Assembly (NCBI RefSeq): GCF_040096205.1
Contig: NZ_JBBMFD010000004.1
Coordinates: 80,729 to 144,728 of the forward strand
DNA from: Solibaculum_A intestinale
GTDB lineage: Bacteria; Bacillota; Clostridia; Oscillospirales; Acutalibacteraceae
Length of the DNA stretch: 64,000 nt
Reading direction: 5' to 3'
A program made the translations under genes and the position numbers. The notes beneath the pieces are model-generated. The model was not told the DNA's origin. It was given only the letters and a program-made list of their open reading frames with translations, and searched no databases. Numbering within the stretch: position 1 is the stretch's first letter; the number at the start of each line of letters is the position of its first letter. Below, piece after piece: positions 33,433-43,504 of the stretch.

Positions 33433-33809
33433 AACGGGTATGGATCGCCATTTCTCTCCTATCCGTCATTCTGGTCTTGTCCTTCCTGAGCCTTAACGCC
33501 ACCCATACCATTACAAAGACCATGTCCGGCATGTTTGAAGACGCGTATACCCAGGCCACCGAGGGAGACCTGGATAAGGCCAGGGAAACGGCAGACAGCA
33601 TCCAGGCTTACTGGTCCCAAACCCACCACATTCTTTCCACTTACATGCGCCATGAGGAAATCGAGCATGTATTGGTTGCCGCCAATTCCCTGAGCACCTA
33701 TCTGGATCAGGACGATTTGGAAACCTTCACGGAGGAATGCCAGGCAAGCATGGTTTACCTGAAGCACCTATGGGAATCGGAGCAGCCGTCCTTCGGGAAT
33801 ATTTTATAA
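33429..33809 (+). CDS. DUF4363 family protein
   Basis: 126 residues. One N-terminal membrane segment (WIAISLLSVILVLSFLSL) and a helical extracytosolic part with MSGMFEDAYTQATEGDLDKA and TYMRHEEIEHVLVAANSLSTY. DUF4363 proteins are the standard partner of DUF421 proteins and the gene overlaps its partner (ATGA). The two probably act in one membrane complex; role unknown. Confidence 0.85.
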   Translation: MKRVWIAISLLSVILVLSFLSLNATHTITKTMSGMFEDAYTQATEGDLDKARETADSIQAYWSQTHHILSTYMRHEEIEHVLVAANSLSTYLDQDDLETFTEECQASMVYLKHLWESEQPSFGNIL

Positions 33810-33919
33810 ATATGAGCCTGACAGACGGCAGCGCCGTTTGCGCCTTTTCCCGTTGCTTTTGCACCGGGAGGGCGGCTCGTCATTTCCCCGGCGTAAACAC
33901 AGCGTCCATTTATACGGCC

Positions 33920-33960
33920 AAAAGCGCCCGGAAACGATCACATTCGTTTCCAGGCGCTTT
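33920..33960. terminator. Hairpin after the DUF421/DUF4363 pair
   Basis: Arms AAAGCGCC-GGAAACGA with a single-base bulge, followed by TTTCTCTTT. It also lies in a minus-strand open frame that I do not trust. The gap 33810-34219 holds no other supported gene. Confidence 0.65.
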
Positions 33961-34171
33961 CTCTTTGCTTTGCTCCGCTTCCACCTGGGCTGAAAGCCAG
34001 GCAGCTGCTTCTTTAAACCTCGCCGCTTTTAGACGCTCCATTCCGGGAAACCGGCCGCTCAGGCGCAAATAATCCTGGAGACGCCAAAACACTCGTGTTC
34101 TGTAAAAAAGAGCGCCCCATTTGCGCAGGGCGGATAAAACCGAAGAGAAACTTCTATTCCCACGCAGAGGA

Positions 34172-34205
34172 GCCCCGGGCCTTCCTTCGGCCCGGGGCCC
34201 TTTTT
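34172..34205 (+). terminator. Plus-strand terminator-like hairpin before nrdR end
   Basis: Perfect 10-bp GC stem (GCCCCGGGCC) followed by CCTTTTT. Probably stops readthrough toward nrdR from the left. Confidence 0.7.
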
Positions 34206-34219
34206 GCCGATCAATGGAC

Positions 34220-34675
34220 TTACTTCTCTTTTAAAAGCTTTTTAAGCTCTTCCATAAAGGTATTGATATCCCGAAACTGCCGGTAGACCGACGCGAACCG
34301 CACATACGCCACCTCGTCAATGGCCTTGAGCTTCTCCATGGCCAGCTCCCCGATCTGCTGGGAGGTGATTTCCCGGTCCAGCGAGTTTTGCAGCTTCGCT
34401 TCGATCTCGTCCACTGCCCGCACCAGCGTCTCCATGGAAACCGGCCGCTTTTCGCAGGACTTTAACAGCCCGCCCAGCAGCTTGTCCCGGTTGAACACCT
34501 CTCTAGATTTGTCCCGCTTGACTACCACGATGGGCACGCTCTCCACCACTTCATAGGTAGTAAACCGGCCCGAACATTTTAAGCATTCCCTGCGCCGGCG
34601 AATCCGGGTGCTCTCGTCAGTGGGTCTGGAATCCACGACCTTACTCTCTTCATATCCGCAAAACGGGCATTTCAT
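34220..34675 (-). CDS. nrdR: Ribonucleotide reductase transcriptional repressor NrdR
   Basis: 151 residues. Zinc ribbon CPFCGYEESKVVDSRPTD with the second pair in CLKCSGRFTTYE, then an ATP-cone domain (about 49-139, KRDKSREVFNRDKLLGGLL). Binds NrdR boxes in ribonucleotide reductase promoters when dATP is high. The start at 34675 follows GGAGG and begins with the zinc ribbon as in all family members. Confidence 0.95.
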   Translation of the reverse strand: MKCPFCGYEESKVVDSRPTDESTRIRRRRECLKCSGRFTTYEVVESVPIVVVKRDKSREVFNRDKLLGGLLKSCEKRPVSMETLVRAVDEIEAKLQNSLDREITSQQIGELAMEKLKAIDEVAYVRFASVYRQFRDINTFMEELKKLLKEK

Positions 34676-34701
34676 TGGTACGTCCTCCCGCATTTTTTCT
34701 G

Positions 34702-34730
34702 ATTTTAGCATACCCTTTTCCAAGATGCAA
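34702..34730 (-). promoter_or_regulatory. Promoter of nrdR
   Basis: TTGCAT-17-TAAAAT on the minus strand, 27 bases before the nrdR start. Confidence 0.6.
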
Positions 34731-34818
34731 GCGGCCTTTTCCAATATTTCAGGGGTTGCGGCGTCCCCTTCTTCTTTGTTACACTGGTGGTATCTAATAC
34801 GAAACGGGGGACAATCCC

Positions 34819-35091
34819 ATGCGCGGGTTTCTTTCCATGCTCAAAAATATGAACCGGCCTGCCGGAATCCTGATGGCCATCGGGCTGCTGCTGCCGCTGG
34901 TTTTGGCTCTCATAGGGCTGATCCTGAAGAATTTCGCTTTTCAAGGGGACTTTATTCAAATGAGCATCTGGAGCAAAGGGTGCTTTGACACCATTCCGGC
35001 CGTCTGGCTCTCCTGCTTCTTCTCCGCCTTTGTGGTGGACCTGGTGATGAAACAGGAACTGGGGGTCCCTCATGACGATACGAAGAAATAG
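34819..35091 (+). CDS. Small two-helix membrane protein of unknown function
   Basis: 90 residues with two hydrophobic segments (AGILMAIGLLLPLVLALIGL and AVWLSCFFSAFVVDLVM) and short polar ends. GGGGGA precedes the ATG, and a strong terminator follows, so the gene is a stand-alone unit divergent from nrdR. No family recognised. Confidence 0.6.
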   Translation: MRGFLSMLKNMNRPAGILMAIGLLLPLVLALIGLILKNFAFQGDFIQMSIWSKGCFDTIPAVWLSCFFSAFVVDLVMKQELGVPHDDTKK

Positions 35092-35118
35092 GCGTAAGGT
35101 GTACATCGTTTTTCAACC

Positions 35119-35160
35119 AAAGAAGGCTTGGACGGAAATCTCCGTCCAAGCCTTCTTTTT
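35119..35160 (+). terminator. Terminator after the small membrane protein gene
   Basis: Near-perfect 17-18 bp stem (AAAGAAGGCTTGGACGGA and complement) followed by five T. Confidence 0.85.
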
Positions 35161-35262
35161 GCACTTTCTCGTGTGCAAATTGATATGGATATTCGTACCC
35201 TTGTCCCCTGGGTTTTCGCCGCAGGTGCGGCCAAACGCAGAGAAAACGGCTGCCCAAAATCA

Positions 35263-36741
35263 TCACAGCGTCTTAATAAACCGAGCGAAGGCGGCGCGGC
35301 CCGGTTCGTCCCGTTTGAATACGCCCGCGTCTTCCAGCACCCGCTCAAACTTGCGCCCCACCTCCTGCTGCACCACGTCATGCACGTTGGCTTCCGAGAG
35401 GGCGTTTTGATACCGAACTTTCATCTCTTCCGCCCAGGGGCGATGGTAGTCCGCTACCTCACTGGGCAGACCTAGCAAAAACTTTTCCACCTCGTTAAGC
35501 TCTCCCACCAGTCTAGCAGGCAGCACCGCCAGGCCCATGACCTCGATCAGGCCGATGTTTTCCTTCTTGATGTGCTGCACGTCCTCATGGGGATGGAAAA
35601 TCCCCAATGGATGCTCCGGGGAGGTGCGGTTGTTGCGAAGCACCACGTCCAGCTCAAAACGATCCCCCTTGCGCCGGGCAATGGGGGTAACGGTGTTGTG
35701 GGGCGCCCCGCCGGTTTCACAGAGAATGTCCACGCTGGGGTCGCTGTACCCTTTCCAGGCTTCGTGAATGTGCACGGCCGCCCGGACCAGCGTGTCCTTG
35801 TCCGGCCCCGCCATGCGGATGACCGACATGGGCCATTTCACCACCGAACAGGTAAGCTGTTCAAAGCCGGGAAGCTCAAAATAATAGTCCGCCTTCGCTT
35901 TGGCCATGGCGAACTCGTAATTGCCTCCCTGGTAATGATCGTGGGTCAGGATGGAGCCGCCCACGATAGGCAGGTCGGCATTGGAGCCGAGAAAATAATG
36001 GGGCAGCCATTCCACAAAGGAAAGCAGCCGCTCGAAGGTCTGGCGGGTGATCGCCATGTCCCGGTGATAGCGGGACAGGACGATGCAGTGCTCGTTATAA
36101 TACACATAAGGCGAATACTGAAAATACCAGGGTTCTCCGCAGAGGTTGAGACGGATCATCCGGTGGCTTGCCCGACCGGGATGGCCCACCTTTCCTGCAT
36201 AGCCCTCATTCTCGATGCACAAAAGGCATTTGGGATAATTGGCGCTTTTGAGAAGCTTGGCTGCAGCGATGTCCTTGGGGTTCTTCTCAGGTTTCGAGAG
36301 GTTGATGGTAATGTCCAGATCCCCGTATTTGGTCGGGGTTTTATAGGAGATGTTCTTGGCAATGCGGCGGGTCTGAATGTTGTTGCTGACCCGGGAAAAC
36401 CGGTAAAAGTCCTCGGTCGCCATAGCGGGGGACTGCCGGTAGAGCGCGTGAAACCGGGCGTCCACCTGGGACGGCTTGGGCAAAAACACGTCCATAACCG
36501 CGCTTGAGAGCACTTCCTTGAGATCGAACAGGTCCTCGATCACGCCGTTTTGCGCGGCATAGCCGGTCACCATCTCCAAAAGCTCCGGAATATCCAGGTC
36601 AGCCGGTTCCCTTTCAACGTATTCGGTCAGCCCGAGCAGATTGATGATCCGGTTTTTGCAGTAGATTTCATCCTCCGGTTCGATCATGCGCTGCTCGACG
36701 GCACGAGTCACCAGCGATGCAATGGCCTGATAGATATCCAT
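35263..36741 (-). CDS. galT: UDP-glucose-hexose-1-phosphate uridylyltransferase, type 2
   Basis: 492 residues. Firmicutes class II GalT: long N-terminal extension (about 1-120), then RRIAKNISYKTPTKYGDLDITINLSK-like start of the HIT-type core, RASHRMIRLNLCGEPWYFQYSPY, and GGSILTHDHYQGGNYEFAM with the catalytic His region. Converts galactose 1-phosphate to UDP-galactose in the Leloir path. galK and galE are not adjacent. The ATG at 36741 follows AGGTGG. Confidence 0.93.
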   Translation of the reverse strand: MDIYQAIASLVTRAVEQRMIEPEDEIYCKNRIINLLGLTEYVEREPADLDIPELLEMVTGYAAQNGVIEDLFDLKEVLSSAVMDVFLPKPSQVDARFHALYRQSPAMATEDFYRFSRVSNNIQTRRIAKNISYKTPTKYGDLDITINLSKPEKNPKDIAAAKLLKSANYPKCLLCIENEGYAGKVGHPGRASHRMIRLNLCGEPWYFQYSPYVYYNEHCIVLSRYHRDMAITRQTFERLLSFVEWLPHYFLGSNADLPIVGGSILTHDHYQGGNYEFAMAKAKADYYFELPGFEQLTCSVVKWPMSVIRMAGPDKDTLVRAAVHIHEAWKGYSDPSVDILCETGGAPHNTVTPIARRKGDRFELDVVLRNNRTSPEHPLGIFHPHEDVQHIKKENIGLIEVMGLAVLPARLVGELNEVEKFLLGLPSEVADYHRPWAEEMKVRYQNALSEANVHDVVQQEVGRKFERVLEDAGVFKRDEPGRAAFARFIKTL

Positions 36742-36898
36742 TTTGTCTTTTCCCACCTAACCAAGAATTCAGCATATTCCTTTGAAAGCGGCATTATTAT
36801 AGCACATGTTTCGGTTTTCACGCCATAGACGATTGCACCTTTTCCTATTGAAAAAACGTCCACCCGGGTAATGTCCATAACCGGGAAGCCGGCATGGT

Positions 36899-37393
36899 TC
36901 AACCCTGCAAGCTATTTAAATAATCTTCGGCTTTCTCTCTGGATCGGAAAATGACAATCTCCTTTTCCTTCTTGTATTTTTCCAACAATTCATAGAGATA
37001 CGGCAACTGAGATTTGGGGAAATCCAGAATCCATTGCTTGAATTCTTCCTCAAACTCGGCTTCCACCCACGGCATATCTTCCCGCTGCTTCCCGATACGG
37101 GACTGTGCGCCCAAAAGGCAGACGTCCAGCGGGTAATCCATCAAAAATACCGTATCGCATTCCTGGAATCGTGTTTCCAGTGTCCTTCGATAATTCCCGT
37201 CTATAATCCACCGCCGCGTTTTTATGATCTCATCAAGCCGTCTGTCGAATTCTTCTCTTGAGACTGTGGTTTTGTCCGGCTTATGCCACAACAGGTCCAA
37301 GTAATACAGCGGCAGTTTCGTCACGACGCTAAGTTTCCGTGCAAATGTGCTTTTTCCCGCACCGGGACTTCCAATCACAAGGACTTTGCGCAT
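36899..37393 (-). CDS. P-loop kinase-like protein (FlaR/topology-modulation type)
   Basis: 164 residues. P-loop GSPGAGKSTFARKLS, LYYLDLLWHKPDKT, RWIIDGNYRRTLETRF and DTVFLMDYPLDVCL follow the pattern of small nucleotide kinase-like proteins often annotated as DNA topology modulation protein FlaR. The real substrate is unknown. The start at 37393 follows GGAAGAG. Transcribed alone. Confidence 0.82.
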   Translation of the reverse strand: MRKVLVIGSPGAGKSTFARKLSVVTKLPLYYLDLLWHKPDKTTVSREEFDRRLDEIIKTRRWIIDGNYRRTLETRFQECDTVFLMDYPLDVCLLGAQSRIGKQREDMPWVEAEFEEEFKQWILDFPKSQLPYLYELLEKYKKEKEIVIFRSREKAEDYLNSLQG

Positions 37394-37462
37394 AATCTCT
37401 TCCTTTTCCATCCGTAGTTTGTTATGCCCCTATGGACGCAATTCTTGAGTCTGTCAACGATA

Positions 37463-37499
37463 AGCATGCCGCCTCAGCCCTTGCCTGAGGCGGCATGCT
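37463..37499. other. Perfect 14-bp inverted repeat without a T run
   Basis: AGCATGCCGCCTCA and its exact complement around a nine-base loop, between the FlaR-like gene and the Cys-rich gene. No T run on either strand, so not a standard terminator. Confidence 0.5.
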
Positions 37500-37548
37500 A
37501 GATTACAGGTATCCGCCATAACCCTCGGGCGGACGTTTTGCTTATCAA

Positions 37549-37773
37549 TCATAAATCCTCCAAGGAGAAGTCCTCCTGGGAAAACTGGGGCAGCACCGGC
37601 GCGCGGCGGGGCACCCGCTTGAGCGGGTCATAGGCGAACTTGCGGCATTTCCCTTGCGGCTCCATGATTCCCCGCTTGGTGCACAGCACCATCTTCCCGT
37701 CCGCCGACCGGGTCCCACAGGCGCAGTATTCGCACTTGGGCTCAATGCGGCTCCCGAACGGTTTCTTTCCCAC
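37549..37773 (-). CDS. Small cysteine-rich protein, 74 residues
   Basis: Four Cys in the pattern CEYCACG ... VLCTKRG ... GKCRKFAYDP suggest a zinc-binding knuckle. The pattern is common in small conserved Clostridia proteins with no known role. A GTG start at 37773 follows AGGAGG. It lies just downstream of ylbJ on the same strand. Confidence 0.7.
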   Translation of the reverse strand: MGKKPFGSRIEPKCEYCACGTRSADGKMVLCTKRGIMEPQGKCRKFAYDPLKRVPRRAPVLPQFSQEDFSLEDL

Positions 37774-37794
37774 GAGCGACCGCCTCCTTCCCTG

Positions 37795-38958
37795 TCATCG
37801 TTTTTTTTTCATTATAGCACGGACGTGCTCGAATTCCAACGCGTTTTGCGGCGAAACAAGCACCATGGCCGCGGAAAATATGAGCAAAAAGATGGAGGCA
37901 GGGGCGGAAGAAGAGAGGGCGGCGGGCACGGTGGAGGTTTCGATCACCATAGTTTCAAGCTCTACGGGGAAGCAATGCAGCAAGAGCGCGGTAGCCGCCG
38001 CCGCTAAAGCCGCCGCCATCGCCCGCCCCAGCCAGAAGGCGGACTTGGAAACATGGTGCTTAAGCCCCAGAGAAAGCACCTGGAAATGGACCGAAAGTCC
38101 GCTCCAGCCAGCGGCGGCGCTGATGAAGACGATGGCCGCACCGGTGGCCGAAGCCGCCGCCGCACAGCCGCTGGTTACCTCCAGGAAAGAAGGAAGCACC
38201 GCCCGGGCCAGTTCCCCTGGCAGGTGCAGCGTTTGGAAGAAGTTTTGCAGGAAAAGCCCTACCTGCCCGGTGATTCCTAAGCGGGAAAGCCCGCCCAGCA
38301 GTGCCGCAAACAGCGCGACGAAGGCGCACACCGTCAGCATGGATTTGGCAGTGTCGGCCACCGCGTTTACAAAAGCGTCAATGGCGCTTTGACGCTTTGG
38401 GGCCGTGCAGGGGGGCGTCTTCGCCTCCCTCTTCTCCTTCAGAAAGAAGCGGGAGCCGATCCCGATGAGAAGGGAGGCGATGAGTTGGGAGGCGTAGAGA
38501 ATCACGCCTACCTGCACGCTGCCCAGCATGTTGGAACCCACGGCGAAAATGAGAAAAGCGGGACCGGCGTTGACGCAGAAGCAGAACATCCGGCTGCACT
38601 GGCTTTCGGTCAGCTCTCCGCTTTCTTTGAGTTCGCTGACCGCCTTGGCTCCCACCGGGTAGCCGCCGATCATGCTCATGAGGATGGCAGTGGCCGCGCA
38701 GCCGGGCAGGCCGAAAAGCAGACGGGTAGGCTTTTCCAGCACCCGTCCGATCCGTAAGGCAAGCCCTGACTTCACAAGGAAGGCCGAGAGCACCATAAAC
38801 GGGAACATAGACGGTAAAATGACGGTGGCGCAGAGGGTCAGGCCGTTGTGGATGCCCTCTCCGATCCCGTCCGGGCAGATAAAAAGCATGGCGGCAAACA
38901 TGCCCGTCACAACAAGCAGCATAATCCAGTAGCTCATTTTTCGTACCTTTGGTTTCAA
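37795..38958 (-). CDS. ylbJ: Sporulation integral membrane protein YlbJ
   Basis: 387 residues, about ten membrane helices of the nucleoside-recognition (Gate) type. Conserved loops: LPSMFPFMVLSAFLVKSG, LFGLPGCAATAILMSMIGGYPVGAKAVSEL, FCFCVNAGPAFLIFAVGSNM, and LEVTSGCAAAAS in the second half. YlbJ is a sporulation membrane protein made in the mother cell. A TTG at 38958 has GGGGAG about eight bases before it and adds KPKVRK, a normal positive start; ATG at 38937 is the alternative. Confidence 0.88.
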   Translation of the reverse strand: MKPKVRKMSYWIMLLVVTGMFAAMLFICPDGIGEGIHNGLTLCATVILPSMFPFMVLSAFLVKSGLALRIGRVLEKPTRLLFGLPGCAATAILMSMIGGYPVGAKAVSELKESGELTESQCSRMFCFCVNAGPAFLIFAVGSNMLGSVQVGVILYASQLIASLLIGIGSRFFLKEKREAKTPPCTAPKRQSAIDAFVNAVADTAKSMLTVCAFVALFAALLGGLSRLGITGQVGLFLQNFFQTLHLPGELARAVLPSFLEVTSGCAAAASATGAAIVFISAAAGWSGLSVHFQVLSLGLKHHVSKSAFWLGRAMAAALAAAATALLLHCFPVELETMVIETSTVPAALSSSAPASIFLLIFSAAMVLVSPQNALEFEHVRAIMKKKR

Positions 38959-39078
38959 TTTGCATCTCCCCTTTGGACATATATATGACGCACGGAATGT
39001 TTCATATCCCTCCGTCATAGGTTTAAATGGAGCCATCGGCGGGGCAAAACCGGCCCTGCCTGGAAAGGAGTATGCCGG

Positions 39079-39393
39079 ATGAAAACCAAACGCAGGCGCA
39101 GGCAGCCCGAGACACCCCCTGAGCAGAAGCTCTCCGTCCCCCAGAAGGCGGCAACCCTTCTGGAGGTACCTTTGTCGGCCTTCGGCGGCGTCCCCAATCT
39201 GGAACTGACGGGAAACCGGGAAATGACAGTGGAGGGCTGCAAGGGTGTGCTCGAATACGACGAGGACGTGGTGAAGCTCAACTTAGGGAAAATGATTCTG
39301 CAGGTGCGCGGGCGGGACCTGAACATCAAAGGCCTTACTGACGACGCGGCCGTGCTGGAAGGGTATTTCCTTTCCATCGAGTTTCTCACCTGA
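39079..39393 (+). CDS. yqfC: Sporulation protein YqfC (YabP/YqfC family)
   Basis: 104 residues. Basic start, then the YabP/YqfC domain: VPLSAFGGVPNLELTGNREM, GCKGVLEYDEDVVKLNLGKM and DLNIKGLTDDAAVLEGYF. Works with YqfD in sporulation under sigma-E in Bacillus. First gene of the yqfC-yqfD-phoH cluster; divergent from ylbJ, another sporulation gene. Confidence 0.92.
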   Translation: MKTKRRRRQPETPPEQKLSVPQKAATLLEVPLSAFGGVPNLELTGNREMTVEGCKGVLEYDEDVVKLNLGKMILQVRGRDLNIKGLTDDAAVLEGYFLSIEFLT

Positions 39394-39470
39394 CGGCAAA
39401 ACCAAGCGAACGGCTCCGGACGCCGGGGCCCTGAAAAAAGCCTGCAAAAACGGCGGAATGGGTGTTTTTT

Positions 39471-40649
39471 ATGTTTTTAATCAAGCTGCTACGCTTTTTA
39501 TTCGGATACGTCCGGTTCGAATCGGGCGGCGGATTCCCGGAACGGTTTTTAAACCTGTGCGCCCAGGCGCATTTTCCGTTGTGGGAAGTAACCTCCCGGG
39601 GCGGAACCATGAAGGCCTTTACCACGCTCAAAAGCTACAAGAAGTTTCGCCCTTACGCCAGAAAGGCAGGCGTGCGCCTGCGGGTCAGGGAACGGCGGGG
39701 GCTTCCCTTTCTGCTGCGCCGGTACCGAAAGCGCATCGGCATCGCGTTGGGCGTGGCGGTGTTCTTCGGCATCTTGTGGGGGCTTTCCCTCTTTGTCTGG
39801 TCGGTGGAGGTGACAGGGAACACCTCGGTATCCACCGACTATATTCTCAATAACCTCTCTTCCCTGGGCTTTCACCAGGGCACCCTCAAAAGCGAGTTCG
39901 ACGTGGTGGATTTGCAGCGGCGATGTCTGGTGGAAATGCCGGAGCTCAGCTGGATCGCCATCAACATCCGGGGCTCCAACGCGGTAGTGGAGGTGCGCGA
40001 GCGGGATCTGCCGCCCGAAATCATTCCCTCCGACCGGCCCTGCAACATCAAAGCCTCCGCCTCCGGACAGATTCTGGAGCTGGAAGTGTACGACGGCAAG
40101 GCGATGGTCCTGCGCGGAGAAGGGGTTACCGAAGGGCAGCTGCTGGTCAGCGGGGTCATTGAGAACAAGCAGGGCGAAAACGTGCTCAAGCATGCCAGGG
40201 CTAAGGTCATCGCTCAGACCGAACACACCCTAACGGTGGAGGTCCCCTTTACCCAGACGATAAAAACGGGTACCGGCACCGTCATCGACAAAAAAAGCCT
40301 GGACTTTTTCGGCCTGAACATTCCCATTTCCTTCGGCAGCGCCCCGGAGGGGAACTATCTGCGTTCCTCCATCAAAAAGCCGCTGACCATCGGCAGCTTT
40401 TCCCTTCCCATCTCCTGCCAGATCGAACGGTACGAGGAATACGAGGAGACCACCGTCACCCTCTCGCCGGAGGAAGCGCTCGCCAAGGCCAAGGAGCAGA
40501 TTGCCGTCATGGAAACCGAACAGCTCGACGGCATCGAGATTGTAGAACGTCAGGAAGAGAGCACCCAAAGCGACACCGCTCTGACCTATACAATTGTGTA
40601 TATTTGCCATGAAAATATTGGGTATGAAGAAGAAATTTTGTTAAACTAA
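39471..40649 (+). CDS. yqfD: Sporulation protein YqfD
   Basis: 392 residues. Cytosolic N terminus with YVRFESGGGFPERFLNLC, a membrane helix near residues 83-103 (RIGIALGVAVFFGILWGLSL), and a long outside domain with TSVSTDYILNNLSSLGFHQG, WIAINIRGSNAVVEVRER and a C-terminal SPEEALAKAKEQI. Matches YqfD. ATG at 39471 is preferred; a GTG three codons earlier is possible. Confidence 0.9.
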   Translation: MFLIKLLRFLFGYVRFESGGGFPERFLNLCAQAHFPLWEVTSRGGTMKAFTTLKSYKKFRPYARKAGVRLRVRERRGLPFLLRRYRKRIGIALGVAVFFGILWGLSLFVWSVEVTGNTSVSTDYILNNLSSLGFHQGTLKSEFDVVDLQRRCLVEMPELSWIAINIRGSNAVVEVRERDLPPEIIPSDRPCNIKASASGQILELEVYDGKAMVLRGEGVTEGQLLVSGVIENKQGENVLKHARAKVIAQTEHTLTVEVPFTQTIKTGTGTVIDKKSLDFFGLNIPISFGSAPEGNYLRSSIKKPLTIGSFSLPISCQIERYEEYEETTVTLSPEEALAKAKEQIAVMETEQLDGIEIVERQEESTQSDTALTYTIVYICHENIGYEEEILLN

Positions 40650-40662
40650 TTTAGAATAGGGG

Positions 40663-40691
40663 ATGACTTTCGCCAAAGAATATGGTATAAT
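40663..40691 (+). promoter_or_regulatory. Promoter of the phoH-ybeY-dgkA run
   Basis: ATGACT-17-TATAAT, 111 bases before the phoH start. Confidence 0.55.
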
Positions 40692-40801
40692 ACTACAAAA
40701 TACGGATGTAAATTCTGTCAGGTTCACTCACAAAAGGCGGATTGGATAAAATATCCGTGGGAAGTTGTGGGTTTTCGACGAAATAAAAGGCAGGGAAATG
40801 C

Positions 40802-41780
<979 letters not shown>

Positions 41781-41788
<8 letters not shown>

Positions 41789-42293
41789 GATCAAGGTCAT
41801 GATTGAAAACCGCCAGAAGGAAGTCAAAATCCCCACCGGCCTGCGCCTGCTGGTGCGCCGCACCTGCAACGCCGTGCTGACCATGGAAAAATTTCAGGGC
41901 TCCGCGGAAATCAGCGTCAGCTTTGTCAACGACCAGCAGATCCGCGAGCTCAACGCAAAGTTCCGCGGTAAGGACATTTCTACCGACGTGCTTTCCTTCC
42001 CTATGGGGGAAGGGGACGATTATGAGATCGATCCTGCCACCGGCGCGAAAATCCTGGGAGACATCATCATCTCTATGGAGCACGCCGTGGACCAGGCCAG
42101 CCGTTACGGCCATTCTCTGCAGCGGGAGGTGGGCTTCCTGACCGCCCATTCCATGCTCCACCTGCTGGGGTACGACCATGAGGACGGGGGCCTGGAAGCG
42201 GTGAAGATGCGCGAAAAGGAAGAAGCGGTGCTGATTATGCTGGGCCTGCCCCGGAACGCCAGCTATGCGTTCCAGGACGAGGACGAGATCTAA
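41781..42293 (+). CDS. ybeY: Endoribonuclease/rRNA maturation factor YbeY
   Basis: 170 residues. The zinc site HSMLHLLGYDHEDGG is complete; DISTDVLSFPM is the second family motif. Processes 16S rRNA 3' end and takes part in 70S quality control. The start at 41781 follows GGAGGAG inside the phoH end. In Bacillus a PgpH-type gene lies between phoH and ybeY; here it is missing. Confidence 0.95.
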
Positions 42294-42301
42294 GGAGCGC
42301 C

Positions 42302-42802
42302 ATGAGAAGTCTGCTGCGAAGCTTCCGTTTTGCGCTGCGGGGCATCCTGTTTTGCATCTGCAACGAGCGGAACATGAGGATTCATCTGGTGGTGGCCGTT
42401 TACGTGTTCACCCTGTCTCATTTCTTCCCGCTGTCCAATGTGGAATACGCGGTGCTGATCATCAGCATCGTGATGGTCATTGCGGCCGAAATCATCAACA
42501 CGGCAATTGAAGAATTCGTGGACATCTCTTCTCCCAGCTTCGATCCTTTAGCCCGGATTGCCAAGGATACGGCGGCAGGCGCGGTGTTCGTCACCGCGGC
42601 GGGCGCGGTCGGGGTGGCGCTGTGCATCTTCTGGAAGCCGGAAGGCTTTTGCAGCATCGGGCGGTATTTCACGGAAAACCCGTCCATGCTCATCGTTGCC
42701 GGCGTCTTTACGGTGCTGGCCCTCATTTTTATCTTTGCCGGGCCCAACCGGATGCGCACGGTGGTGAAAACCAACCGCAAACCAAACGAACATAAAAAAT
42801 AA
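42302..42802 (+). CDS. dgkA: Diacylglycerol/undecaprenol kinase with C-terminal membrane extension
   Basis: 166 residues. SFRFALRGILFCICNERNMRIH, then EIINTAIEEFVD and DPLARIAKDTAAGAV are the DgkA motifs (catalytic Glu, metal Asp). Gram-positive members phosphorylate undecaprenol. After the third helix there is a further helix pair (about 110-150), making it longer than the usual about 125 residues. Eight bases after ybeY; a terminator follows. Confidence 0.93.
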   Translation: MRSLLRSFRFALRGILFCICNERNMRIHLVVAVYVFTLSHFFPLSNVEYAVLIISIVMVIAAEIINTAIEEFVDISSPSFDPLARIAKDTAAGAVFVTAAGAVGVALCIFWKPEGFCSIGRYFTENPSMLIVAGVFTVLALIFIFAGPNRMRTVVKTNRKPNEHKK

Positions 42803-42808
42803 AGACAT

Positions 42809-42839
42809 CCATCCGGCCGTCATCTTGCCGGATGGTTTT
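42809..42839 (+). terminator. Terminator after dgkA
   Basis: Stem CCATCCGGC / GCCGGATGG followed by TTTTC. Confidence 0.75.
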
Positions 42840-43030
42840 CGTGCGTGATACAAAACCTTTCTTTCGTCGGCAACAAGCATTGCCGCTGGATCGAAAATCG
42901 GTGAATCCGATCGGGCTTCCTTTTTCAACTGCACGGACAAGCCTGTAAGTCGGTATGCATTCCCAACACGGCAGGCATATCCTCATATTTTCGGAAAAAT
43001 CGCCTTAAAAGCAAAAGGAGGCTGTTTGAA

Positions 43031-43426
43031 ATGACCCGTTCACGAAGACGTTCGTATGCCCGAAAACGCACTCCATGGGTGCGGGGGCTGCTGGTGTCGC
43101 TTCTCTTCATCGCAGGAGCCGTTTCGGGCCTCGTATCCCCTCCTGCGGCGAATGTCCTGTCCGCCCCGGCCATGACCGCTATTTTGATTGCCGGCGGCGC
43201 AATCGGTGTCCTTTCGCTTCTCTTTTTGCTGGGGTTGCAGCGGTTTTCTTTTGCAAATATAGGGTTTCAGTCGTGCTTATTGCTGGAAGCCGCCTATTAC
43301 ATCGCGGCGGTTGTCTATCTGTTCCTCATCCCGGTTCCAGCGGCCGCTCTGGTTCTATCCATAGTCACGGCGGCGGCCATGCTGGCGGTCATCGTTTCGA
43401 CTCTGGTTTCTCTGGCAAAGCGGTAA
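43031..43426 (+). CDS. Small membrane protein of unknown function, 131 residues
   Basis: Very basic N terminus (MTRSRRRSYARKRTPWVRG) and four hydrophobic segments. AAAGGAGG precedes the ATG. It occupies the slot between dgkA and era where cdd lies in Bacillus. No family recognised. Confidence 0.65.
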   Translation: MTRSRRRSYARKRTPWVRGLLVSLLFIAGAVSGLVSPPAANVLSAPAMTAILIAGGAIGVLSLLFLLGLQRFSFANIGFQSCLLLEAAYYIAAVVYLFLIPVPAAALVLSIVTAAAMLAVIVSTLVSLAKR

Positions 43427-43504
43427 CCCTGTCATCAGGCCCGGCAAGGACCCTGCATCAAACAAACGCCGGCTGCGTTGGCGGCGGTTATACAAAGGAG
43501 TTTT

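Noticed and set aside
33910..34092. A 60-codon minus-strand frame with GTG start (VFWRLQDYLRLSG...)
   Set aside because: It has no ribosome site, contains the terminator hairpin at 33920-33960 and no family match that I recognise; it could be a relic but cannot be supported.
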